DNA of 8,791 nt from Taibaiella sp047605615 (GTDB taxonomy: Bacteria > Bacteroidota > Bacteroidia > Chitinophagales > Chitinophagaceae): assembly GCA_047605615.1 (NCBI GenBank), contig JASGFI010000126.1, positions 1 through 8,791 of the forward strand. The letters are read 5' to 3'. A program made the translations under genes and the position numbers. Below the pieces are notes generated by a model that did no database searches, was not told the origin of the DNA, and saw only the letters and a list, made by a program, of their open reading frames with translations. Shown in pieces: positions 1 to 5,756 of this stretch; the stretch's first letter is position 1; every line of letters starts with the position of its first letter.

Positions 1-191
1 ATTTATTGGCAATCCAATTAATTGTATTTTTTGTCGTGTACTAAAATTTTTTTTACCCGAAAATACAAAGCCATTCCGCTTCCCTCCTGCCCTCTCGAAC
101 GACAACACGTGTGTTTTGCCAAAAAAATTTCCTATTCGCGAAGAGCCGACCGCACAGGGCAGCCGGATCTTCGTAATATATCTCCGCTTGG
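1..191. other. Left-end intergenic region without a gene
   Basis: No convincing coding region is seen here. The first part is AT-rich with homopolymer runs (T8 near 46-53, A7 near 121-127). The part nearest the dioxygenase stop holds a GC-rich imperfect hairpin, listed separately. The open frames crossing this stretch have no family resemblance and continue antisense into the dioxygenase gene, so I treat them as chance. Confidence 0.6.
121..166 (-). terminator. Weak candidate terminator after the dioxygenase gene
   Basis: Read on the minus strand, about 25 nt after the stop codon, CCGGCTGC (166-159) can pair with GCGGTCGG (153-146) around a 5-nt loop. This gives eight pairs, two of them G-U. 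A run of seven T follows only after a gap of 18 nt (127-121), which is too far for a textbook intrinsic terminator. The palindrome TTCGCGAA lies in the gap. The position fits a 3' end, but the structure is only suggestive. Confidence 0.25.
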
Positions 192-719
192 TTATTGCAA
201 CAAGGCAGGCGGCTGCATTACCGTACCGCATTTTTCGCAGGTACGTTTGGCTTCGTCGGCATAAAAGGCATTCATCACCGGCGGCAGTTGGTTCACTATG
301 TCGCTGACGGGAAGAAATTCTTCGTAAAGTTTGTGGCTGCAATGTTCGCAGTACCAAGCGAAGGAATCTTTCATGTCGCCGGGGCGTACTTTTTCTATGA
401 CCAAGCCCACGGTGTCGGGCCCGCGCTGCGGCGAGTGGGGCACCCTGGCCGGCAGCAGGAACATGTCGCCTTCGTTTATTTCTATGGGCACTATTTTGCC
501 GTCTTCTATTATCCTTACCACCACGTTGCCTTCCAGTTGATAAAAGAGTTCTTCGGTTTCGTTGTAGTGGAAATCCTTGCGGCTGTTGGGGCCGCCCACC
601 ACCATTACTATAAAATCCTGAACATCTTTATACACTTGCTGGTTGCCTACCGGCGGTTTCAGCAAATGACGGTGTTCGTCTATCCATTTTTTTAGGTTAA
701 AAGGTCTTGTTATGGGCAT
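192..719 (-). CDS. nbaC: 3-hydroxyanthranilate 3,4-dioxygenase
   Basis: 175 aa. This non-haem Fe(II) cupin enzyme opens the ring of 3-hydroxyanthranilate to 2-amino-3-carboxymuconate semialdehyde in the kynurenine pathway, which feeds quinolinate and NAD or further degradation. It is cytoplasmic. Family key residues are visible: substrate-binding R47 and R99, iron ligands H51, E57 and H95, and E109 in the position of the second-shell active-site glutamate. Two Cys pairs, C124/C127 and C161/C164, form the rubredoxin-like second metal site found in the bacterial but not the animal enzymes. Length matches the bacterial family (about 174-177 aa), and the N-terminus begins a few residues before the conserved FNLKKWI segment, so the ATG at 719 is a natural start. 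The gene stands alone; no other kynurenine pathway gene is in the window. It is transcribed divergently from the AtpZ-like gene. Confidence 0.95.
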   Translation of the reverse strand: MPITRPFNLKKWIDEHRHLLKPPVGNQQVYKDVQDFIVMVVGGPNSRKDFHYNETEELFYQLEGNVVVRIIEDGKIVPIEINEGDMFLLPARVPHSPQRGPDTVGLVIEKVRPGDMKDSFAWYCEHCSHKLYEEFLPVSDIVNQLPPVMNAFYADEAKRTCEKCGTVMQPPALLQ

Positions 720-741
720 CGTGTAAGTTTTTATGTTGGGA

Positions 742-749
742 TAAAGGTA
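742..749 (-). promoter_or_regulatory. Possible -7 box for the dioxygenase gene
   Basis: The minus strand reads TACCTTTA here, one mismatch from the Bacteroidota -7 consensus TAnnTTTG. It lies 22 nt upstream of the ATG, giving a predicted leader of about 20 nt. No clear TTG -33 element is found at the usual distance, so this is only a reasonable candidate. Confidence 0.35.
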
Positions 750-751
750 AA

Positions 752-759
752 TAATTTTG
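752..759 (+). promoter_or_regulatory. -7 box for the AtpZ-like and HhH genes
   Basis: TAATTTTG is a perfect match to the Bacteroidota -7 element TAnnTTTG. It lies 34 nt before the ATG at 794 and predicts a start near 763 with a leader of about 30 nt. The TTG at 736-738 is too close (13 nt) to be an ideal -33 box, so the upstream element is weak. The box sits two bases from the opposing minus-strand -7 candidate. Confidence 0.5.
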
Positions 760-793
760 CAGAATAGTTAGATGGTCGTAATTTTATCCGTAT

Positions 794-1006
794 ATGAACA
801 CCAACGAACGACAAAAAGACAAATCCAGTAATTGGCTTCGTTACTCCGGCTTGGGCATGCAGATGCTGGCATTGATGGGCTTGGGCGTTTGGGGCGGCTT
901 GAAGCTGGATGCCCGGTGGCATTGCAGCCCCCTGATGCTGGTGGTGCTGTCCGTATCGGGGTTGGGCATAAGCCTTTATCAGGTGTACAAACAGTTGGTG
1001 AAATGA
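794..1006 (+). CDS. AtpZ/AtpI-like small membrane protein
   Basis: 70 aa. A short charged N-terminus (1-16) is followed by two hydrophobic helices, about 19-37 and 46-66. The pattern RYSGLGMQM, then GLGVWGGLKLD, a short polar turn and a second helix ending in LYQVYKQL matches the AtpZ/AtpI family (Pfam ATPase_gene1), small two-helix proteins usually encoded at the head of F0F1 ATP synthase operons and linked to Mg2+/Ca2+ transport or assembly of the rotor ring. Here no ATP synthase gene follows; the next gene, 48 nt on, is the HhH protein, and the two may share a transcript. The family assignment comes from recognised sequence pattern and topology; the role is inferred. The residue pattern and a matching upstream promoter argue that this short ORF is real. 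Confidence 0.75.
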   Translation: MNTNERQKDKSSNWLRYSGLGMQMLALMGLGVWGGLKLDARWHCSPLMLVVLSVSGLGISLYQVYKQLVK

Positions 1007-1054
1007 TAAGGAACCAATAATCCTGCCCTTTTGTAAAAAAACATTTGAATATGT

Positions 1055-1978
1055 ATGGCTCGAAACAACAATACCCCTTCGTTGCCCAGGAGCTTGAGGC
1101 TGGGCATAATTGCCTTGGTGCTGATAGTGGCGGCTTGGGCCTTGGCCGCTTATTGCTTGCCGTCTTTCCTGCACAAAGCCGATACGGCAGCACCATCCGA
1201 AAAAGCATGGACACAGTGGAAAGAGGCCAATGGGCAAACATCCGTTCGGGAAGGCGGCAACCTTGACGATGGTTATGAAAATAGCGGCGCAGCATACGCT
1301 CCGGTTGGCGCAAACTACCGTCCCGTAGCCTTCGACCCCAATACCGCATCCTACGAGGTGTTGTTGCAGGTCGGTTTCCCCGAACGCACGGCCAGAACTA
1401 TCATTAAATACAGGAATAAAGGGGGTAAGTTTCGTACAAAAGAAGCATTGCTGAAATTGTACAACCTGCCCCAAGGGGTATATGAAAAGGTGGCACCCTA
1501 TGTGCAAATTGCCGATGAGTTCAAGCCCCAAACATATACCGACAACAAGTTTTACAACAATGGCAGCCCCAAAGAACCTGCTATGGTGGAACTGAACAGC
1601 GTGGACACCAACGGGTTGATAGCCTTGCGCGGCATAGGCCCCGGTTATGCGCGCAGGATTATCAATTTCCGGGAAAAATTGGGCGGCTTTTATTCGGTGG
1701 AGCAGGTGGGCGAGGTGTACGGATTTCCCGACAGCACCTACCAACAGTTGAAAGGGAAATTTAAGGCAGACCCGGCGGCCGTCAGGAAAATAAACATCAA
1801 CACGGCTACCGAGGAACAACTGGCCAACCACGCCTACATAGGCAAAAAAATGGCGGCCAATATCCTCGCCTTGCGCAAAGACCTGCAACAGTTCTCCGAT
1901 TTGGAACAACTGCGCCAAGTACCCTACATGAACGAAGAAAGATTTCGAAAAATAATTCCTTATTTGAGTACTCACTAA
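1055..1978 (+). CDS. Membrane-anchored triple helix-hairpin-helix protein (ComEA-like)
   Basis: 307 aa. One N-terminal transmembrane helix (about 15-39, after a basic RSLR stretch) anchors the protein. A low-complexity linker (about 40-88) leads to three ComEA-type modules: about 92-152, 178-238 and 246-305. Each opens with a variant of the ComEA phrase 'NxNTA(S/T)xExL': DPNTASYEVL, ELNSVDTNGL and NINTATEEQL. Each then has a hairpin, an IxxxR helix and a second weaker half. Only the middle module has the classical hairpin GIGPGYA (193-199); the first reads VGFPERTA and the third YIGKKMA. ComEA proteins bind incoming double-stranded DNA outside the inner membrane during natural transformation, and the topology here (short cytoplasmic tail, large outside part) fits. 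DNA binding and a competence role are inference; no comEC or other uptake gene is nearby. It is probably cotranscribed with the AtpZ-like gene. Confidence 0.85.
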   Translation: MARNNNTPSLPRSLRLGIIALVLIVAAWALAAYCLPSFLHKADTAAPSEKAWTQWKEANGQTSVREGGNLDDGYENSGAAYAPVGANYRPVAFDPNTASYEVLLQVGFPERTARTIIKYRNKGGKFRTKEALLKLYNLPQGVYEKVAPYVQIADEFKPQTYTDNKFYNNGSPKEPAMVELNSVDTNGLIALRGIGPGYARRIINFREKLGGFYSVEQVGEVYGFPDSTYQQLKGKFKADPAAVRKININTATEEQLANHAYIGKKMAANILALRKDLQQFSDLEQLRQVPYMNEERFRKIIPYLSTH

Positions 1979-1998
1979 CTTTTATTTTTCTACCTTTG
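1963..1998 (+). promoter_or_regulatory. Promoter of the acyl-CoA dehydrogenase gene
   Basis: TACCTTTG at 1991-1998 is a perfect TAnnTTTG -7 box. A TTTG (1963-1966) lies 24 nt upstream, slightly longer than the usual spacing, and falls inside the end of the HhH gene. The predicted start near 2002 leaves only about 5 nt before the ATG at 2007. Confidence 0.6.
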
Positions 1999-2006
1999 TC
2001 GGCGAT

Positions 2007-3146
2007 ATGGATTTTGCGCCAACTGAAATGCAATCGCAAGTGGCCGACATGGTTCGCGATTTTGCCAACAAGAACATAAGACCCGAAATGATGAAATGGG
2101 ACGAAGAGCAAATCTTCCCCAAGGAATTGTTTCATAGAATGGGTGAATTAGGCTTAATGGGCGTATTGGTGCCCGGCCAGTATGGGGGCAGCGGCCTCTC
2201 TTACTTTGAATACGTGGCCGTCATAAGCGAAATAGCCAAGGTATGTGGCTCCATAGGCTTGTCGGTAGCCGCCCACAACTCCCTTTGTACCGGCCATATA
2301 CTCACTTTCGGAAACGAAGAACAAAAAAACAAATATTTGCCAAAACTGGCTTCCGGCCAATGGATTGGTGCTTGGGGGCTTACCGAAGCCAATACCGGCA
2401 GCGACAGCGGCAATATGCGTTGCACGGCCGTCCGCCAAGGCGACGAGTGGGTGATAAACGGCACCAAAAACTGGATTACCCACGGCAAAAGCGGCGATGT
2501 GGCCGTGGTGCTGGCCCGCACCGGCGAACCCCGAACCAAGGATAACATTACTGCTTTCATAGTGGAGCGCGATACGCCGGGTTTCAGTGCGGGCAAAAAG
2601 GAAAACAAGTTGGGCATGCGCGCCAGCGAAACCACCGAACTTATATTCGACAACTGCCGCATAAGCGATGCGCAACGAATGGGCAACGTGGGCGATGGCT
2701 TCAAGCAGGCAATGAAAGTGCTGGACGGTGGCCGCATCTCCATTGCCGCATTGGCGCTCGGCATAGCCAAGGGCGCTTACGAAGCCTCGTTGAAGTACTC
2801 CAAGGAACGCCATCAATTCGACCAACCCATCAGCAACTTCCAGGCCATATCCTTTAAACTGGCCGATATGGCCACCAAAATAGAAGCCGCCGAATTGTTG
2901 ATATACCAAGCAGCCGATTTGAAGAACCGTGGCCAAAAAATGACCAAGGAAAGTGCCATGGCCAAATATTACGCTTCCGAAATATCGGTGGAAATAGCTA
3001 CCGATGCCGTGCAGATATTTGGCGGCTACGGCTATACCAAAGATTTCCCGGTGGAAAAATATTACCGCGACAGCAAACTCTGCACCATTGGCGAGGGTAC
3101 CAGCGAAATACAAAAGCTGGTCATATCTCGCGACATATTGAACTGA
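2007..3146 (+). CDS. Acyl-CoA dehydrogenase, short/branched-chain type
   Basis: 379 aa, the usual length for the short-chain class. This FAD enzyme oxidises an acyl-CoA to the trans-2-enoyl-CoA and passes electrons to electron-transfer flavoprotein; it acts in the cytoplasm in fatty acid or branched-chain amino acid breakdown. The all-helical N-terminal domain (about 1-115) is followed by the flavin-contacting segment GLTEANTGSDSGN (124-136), the beta domain, and the C-terminal helical domain. The second family signature, starting QIFGGYGY (336-355), matches fully. The catalytic base is E363 in IGEGTSEIQ, as in butyryl-CoA dehydrogenase. The isovaleryl-CoA dehydrogenase position is Gly here (LDGGR), so that enzyme is less likely. 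The first signature has Thr130 where Ala or Gly is usual. Exact chain-length preference cannot be read from sequence. It has its own promoter and is monocistronic, followed by a hairpin terminator. Confidence 0.95.
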   Translation: MDFAPTEMQSQVADMVRDFANKNIRPEMMKWDEEQIFPKELFHRMGELGLMGVLVPGQYGGSGLSYFEYVAVISEIAKVCGSIGLSVAAHNSLCTGHILTFGNEEQKNKYLPKLASGQWIGAWGLTEANTGSDSGNMRCTAVRQGDEWVINGTKNWITHGKSGDVAVVLARTGEPRTKDNITAFIVERDTPGFSAGKKENKLGMRASETTELIFDNCRISDAQRMGNVGDGFKQAMKVLDGGRISIAALALGIAKGAYEASLKYSKERHQFDQPISNFQAISFKLADMATKIEAAELLIYQAADLKNRGQKMTKESAMAKYYASEISVEIATDAVQIFGGYGYTKDFPVEKYYRDSKLCTIGEGTSEIQKLVISRDILN

Positions 3147-3199
3147 TGTACGCCGTTTTCCTCTAAATCTTTTGTTTTCCCCTAAAGATAGATGTACAT

Positions 3200-3360
3200 G
3201 AAAAAGCCCGCCGGTTCCCCGGTGGGCTTTCTGGTACAAATGCTGCCCCACTTGCACACGGCCCCTGCGAGCGTGCGTACTTCTTCAACTAACCGCCCCT
3301 TAAAAGCTACGGCCCGCAGGCGGCGCAGCGGCCTAACGAGTTCCGGGTTCTACAAAAGCC
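3200..3360 (-). ncRNA. Candidate structured small RNA, about 160 nt
   Basis: Inferred from architecture; no known RNA family was recognised. On the minus strand a promoter-like pair (TTG 3391-3389, 18 nt, TACTTTTT 3370-3363) predicts a start at G3360 or G3359. The body is clearly richer in G+C than the flanking DNA. It can form GGCCGC (3332-3327) with GCGGGCC (3316-3310), one bulge, and GCACGC (3276-3271) with GTGTGC (3259-3254), one G-U. The 5' end GGCTTTTGTA (3360-3351) can pair with TACCAGAAAGCC (3236-3225). It ends in a 12-bp terminator hairpin with a T run. No plausible protein starts inside it: the open minus frame here lacks an ATG and runs through the terminator stem. Confidence 0.4.
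3203..3230. terminator. Strong hairpin terminator, likely used from both sides
   Basis: The 12-nt arms 3203-3214 (AAAGCCCGCCGG) and 3219-3230 (CCGGTGGGCTTT) pair fully with one G-T wobble around the loop TTCC. In the minus direction the stem ends in TTTTTC (3205-3200), a good U tract, which would end the candidate small RNA. In the plus direction the tail is only TTTC, but the hairpin lies 57 nt after the acyl-CoA dehydrogenase stop and can also end that transcript. Confidence 0.8.
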
Positions 3361-3362
3361 AG

Positions 3363-3391
3363 AAAAAGTAGTTTGTTGTTGCTATAATCAA
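3363..3391 (-). promoter_or_regulatory. Minus-strand promoter of the candidate small RNA
   Basis: The minus strand shows TTG (3391-3389), an 18-nt spacer, then TACTTTTT (3370-3363), one mismatch from TAnnTTTG at the last base. It points away from the SET gene and into the GC-rich block that ends at the hairpin terminator. It overlaps the SET gene promoter, so the two would interfere. Confidence 0.4.
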
Positions 3392-3400
3392 TTACTTTTA
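3372..3400 (+). promoter_or_regulatory. Promoter of the SET-domain gene
   Basis: TTTG (3372-3375), a 17-nt spacer and TACTTTTA (3393-3400) fit the Bacteroidota -33/-7 layout, with one mismatch in the last base of the -7 box. The predicted start near 3404 leaves a leader of about 18 nt before the ATG at 3422. Confidence 0.5.
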
Positions 3401-3421
3401 TCGCCAACTATACTCAATCGT

Positions 3422-3889
3422 ATGCCGATAGTTTCGCCCAAAAACCTTTTTATCAAAGAATCTACCATTCCCGGTGCGGGCCTGGGGCTGTTTACCAGCA
3501 TTAACATAGAAAAAGGGACCCGGATAATCAGGTACACCGGCAGGGAAAGCACTTGGGCGGCGGCAGACCACCAAGACGGCCTGAACGCTTATATCTATTT
3601 CATGGACGAGGATTTTGTGATAGATGCCTCGAAAAGGAAAAAATCGTTGGGCAGGTATGCCAACGATGCCCGCGGGCTTACCCGGATAAAGGGCATTGCC
3701 AACAATTCGATATACGTGGAAGACGGCAGGAAAGTATATATCGAAGCCAGCAAGAACATAGCCGCAGGCAGCGAAATACTGGTAAGCTACGGCGCGGAAT
3801 ATTGGAAAGTACTCAAAAAAAACTATGCCGACCTGGCTTTGGAACAAAAAGAACAGGCCGAAGTGGCCGAGGTTTTGAAGAAAAAATAA
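3422..3889 (+). CDS. Small SET-domain protein, putative lysine methyltransferase
   Basis: 155 aa, close to a minimal SET domain. SET enzymes transfer a methyl group from S-adenosylmethionine to protein lysines. The opening GAGLGLFT (18-25) is the conserved cofactor-binding turn that follows the first strands. The knot motif, canonically NHSCxPN, is here YANDARG (79-85), with Asn81 kept, followed by NN (94-95). The last motif EILVSYGAEYW (118-128) keeps the Tyr of the canonical ELxFDYG, with Ser for Asp just before it. There are no pre-SET or post-SET zinc cysteines. The tail (129-155) is Lys/Glu/Ala-rich and probably helical. The ATG at 3422 fits the family start just before the first strand. 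The substrate is unknown. It lies 106 nt upstream of pgi on the same strand; co-transcription is possible but nothing links the functions. Confidence 0.85.
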   Translation: MPIVSPKNLFIKESTIPGAGLGLFTSINIEKGTRIIRYTGRESTWAAADHQDGLNAYIYFMDEDFVIDASKRKKSLGRYANDARGLTRIKGIANNSIYVEDGRKVYIEASKNIAAGSEILVSYGAEYWKVLKKNYADLALEQKEQAEVAEVLKKK

Positions 3890-3932
3890 CCGGGCGGCCG
3901 GGGTGGGGCCAAAAAATCGGACTATTTTTTAT

Positions 3933-3940
3933 CAAATTTG
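3933..3940 (+). promoter_or_regulatory. Possible -7 box for pgi
   Basis: CAAATTTG differs from TAnnTTTG only at the first base and lies 55 nt before the chosen pgi start. No TTG is present at the -33 distance, so pgi may instead depend partly on read-through from the SET gene. Confidence 0.3.
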
Positions 3941-3995
3941 CACAACCTTATTCTTGACAGAAACCGCTTTTCGAACAACTACAAAAAAGACATCG

Positions 3996-5642
3996 ATGCT
4001 GCCAAAAATCAATCCGCTTGCTACCGCATCCTACAAAAAGCTGCAGGCCCATTACGATGAAGTAAAAGACCTGCAAATGAAAGATTTGTTTGCGGCAGAT
4101 GCAGACAGGGCAAAGAAATACAGCCTTGCCTTCAACCAAATATTTTTTGATTATTCCAAGAACCGCATCAACGACCAAACGTTGCGTTTGCTGTTGGAAC
4201 TGGCCAAGGAATGTAAGCTGGAAGATGCCATAAAGGCCATGTTTGCCGCCGAAAAAATAAATGAAACCGAAGACAGGGCGGTACTGCACCATGCGCTGCG
4301 CTACCAAGGAAACGACCCCATTATGCTTGACGGGCAAGACGTGACGGTGGAGGTAAGGAGCGTGTTGCGACACATGAAAACCTTCAGCGAAAGCGTTATC
4401 GGCGGCGCACACAAGGGCTATACCGGCAAGCCGATAGCCAGCGTGGTAAATATAGGCATAGGCGGCTCGGACCTTGGCCCCGTAATGGTTACGGAGGCGC
4501 TCAAGGCTTATGGCAACCACCTGAAATTGCATTTCGTGTCGAATGTGGACGCTACGCAAATAGTGGAAACATTGAAACAATGCGACCCCGAAACCACGCT
4601 GTTCCTGATAGCTTCCAAAACGTTTACCACCCAGGAAACCATGGCCAATGCCCATACCGCCCGCAATTGGTTCTTGGCAACCGGCGCAACGGATCGGGAC
4701 GTGGCGGCGCATTTCGTGGCACTTTCCACCAACAAGGAGGGCGTTGAAAAATTTGGCATAGACACCGCCAATATGTTTGCCTTCTGGGACTGGGTGGGTG
4801 GCCGCTACTCGTTGTGGAGCGCCATTGGCCTCAGTATTTGCCTCGGCATTGGTTTCGATAATTTTGAATTGTTGCTGAAAGGGGCTTATGCCGCCGACGA
4901 ACATTTTCGCCATGCAAAACCGGAAGCCAACATCCCGGTACTGATGGGCTTGCTGGGCATTTGGTACAACAATTTCTTTGGTGCCGACACCGTGGCCATA
5001 CTGCCTTACGACCAATACATGCACCGTTTCCCGGCCTATTTCCAGCAGGGCGACATGGAAAGCAACGGCAAGTACGTATCGCGCGGTGGCGACAAGGTAA
5101 GCTACCAAACCGGGCCAATAATTTGGGGCGAACCGGGCACCAACGGCCAACATGCGTTTTACCAATTGATACACCAGGGCACCAAATTGATACCTTGCGA
5201 TTTTATAGCACCGGCCATTAGCCACAACCCTACCGGCCACCACCACAAGATGTTGCTCTCCAATTTCTTTGCGCAAACCGAAGCCTTGATGAAGGGCAAA
5301 ACCGCCGAAGAAGTGAAAACGGAATTGAAGAAAGCGGGCAAGAGCGACGAAGCAATAGAAAAGCTATACCCTTTCAAAGTGTTTGAAGGCAACCGGCCCA
5401 CCAACGCATTTTTGTTGAAAGAAATAACGCCCTTTAACCTTGGGTCGCTGATAGCCTTATACGAACACAAGATATTTGTGCAAGGCATCGTCTGGAACAT
5501 TTTCAGTTTTGACCAATGGGGAGTGGAACTGGGCAAACAATTGGCGGGAGCCATCCTGCCCGAATTGGAAAACGACGATACCGTTACCGCGCACGATAGT
5601 TCCACCAACGCCTTGATAAACCAATACAAGCAATGGCGTTAG
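3996..5642 (+). CDS. pgi: Glucose-6-phosphate isomerase
   Basis: 548 aa, compared with 549 in E. coli. It interconverts glucose 6-phosphate and fructose 6-phosphate in glycolysis and gluconeogenesis as a cytoplasmic dimer with two SIS sugar-isomerase folds. Both family signatures are present: the first, DWVGGRYSLWSAIG, with Arg270, and the second, ending FDQWGVELGK. Catalytic residues fall at the E. coli numbers: E355 (in GDMESNGK), H386 (in NGQHAF) and K514. The phosphate-binding segment IGIGGSDLGP is intact. The frame stays open upstream to an ATG at 3903, which would add 31 residues unlike any Pgi N-terminus; the ATG at 3996 gives the normal length and residue register, so I chose it. No Shine-Dalgarno sequence is seen, only an A-rich stretch (3981-3990), as is usual in this phylum. 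It converges with the LytTR operon. Confidence 0.98.
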   Translation: MLPKINPLATASYKKLQAHYDEVKDLQMKDLFAADADRAKKYSLAFNQIFFDYSKNRINDQTLRLLLELAKECKLEDAIKAMFAAEKINETEDRAVLHHALRYQGNDPIMLDGQDVTVEVRSVLRHMKTFSESVIGGAHKGYTGKPIASVVNIGIGGSDLGPVMVTEALKAYGNHLKLHFVSNVDATQIVETLKQCDPETTLFLIASKTFTTQETMANAHTARNWFLATGATDRDVAAHFVALSTNKEGVEKFGIDTANMFAFWDWVGGRYSLWSAIGLSICLGIGFDNFELLLKGAYAADEHFRHAKPEANIPVLMGLLGIWYNNFFGADTVAILPYDQYMHRFPAYFQQGDMESNGKYVSRGGDKVSYQTGPIIWGEPGTNGQHAFYQLIHQGTKLIPCDFIAPAISHNPTGHHHKMLLSNFFAQTEALMKGKTAEEVKTELKKAGKSDEAIEKLYPFKVFEGNRPTNAFLLKEITPFNLGSLIALYEHKIFVQGIVWNIFSFDQWGVELGKQLAGAILPELENDDTVTAHDSSTNALINQYKQWR

Positions 5643-5756
5643 GCTGTAATGCGTATAAAAAAGTGAAAAACAGGCAGGCGGCCAAAGGCTATTTTATCCA
5701 CAGGAAATGTACAACAGGTTAGCGACGACTACTTCTTCCGAATAGAAAACGCGGCC

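Noticed and set aside
104..115. Inverted repeat AACAC-GT-GTGTT in the left intergenic region.
   Set aside because: The arms are five bases, there is no promoter context and no second copy, so chance is likely.
731..1975. Long open frame antisense to the AtpZ-like and HhH genes (about 414 codons).
   Set aside because: It shows no family resemblance and has the His/Gln/Gly-rich look of a reversed gene; both plus-strand genes beneath it have recognisable domains.
2154..3257. Open minus-strand frame antisense to the acyl-CoA dehydrogenase, starting in the GC-rich spacer.
   Set aside because: Its start would be a GTG within the candidate small RNA and it would read straight through the strong terminator hairpin; no protein family is recognisable.
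3200..3360. tRNA, tmRNA, 6S, SRP or RNase P RNA in the GC-rich block.
   Set aside because: No cloverleaf with a T-loop and CCA, no tmRNA closing sequence, no SRP GGAAG...GCAGC-type core and no RNase P GAGGAAAGTC-type core could be found on either strand.
3903..3995. N-terminal extension of pgi by 31 codons from an upstream ATG.
   Set aside because: The extension has no counterpart in Pgi proteins, and the start at 3996 restores the E. coli residue numbering at E355, H386 and K514.
3948..5276. Long open frame antisense to pgi (about 442 codons).
   Set aside because: It mirrors a highly conserved enzyme in the other strand. The open length follows from pgi codon choice, and no start signal or family match is visible.
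5643..5756. Possible terminator between the convergent pgi and LytTR genes.
   Set aside because: Only a 3-bp GCC-AAA-GGC hairpin before a T-rich stretch was found, which is too weak to list. The 114-bp gap otherwise shows nothing.
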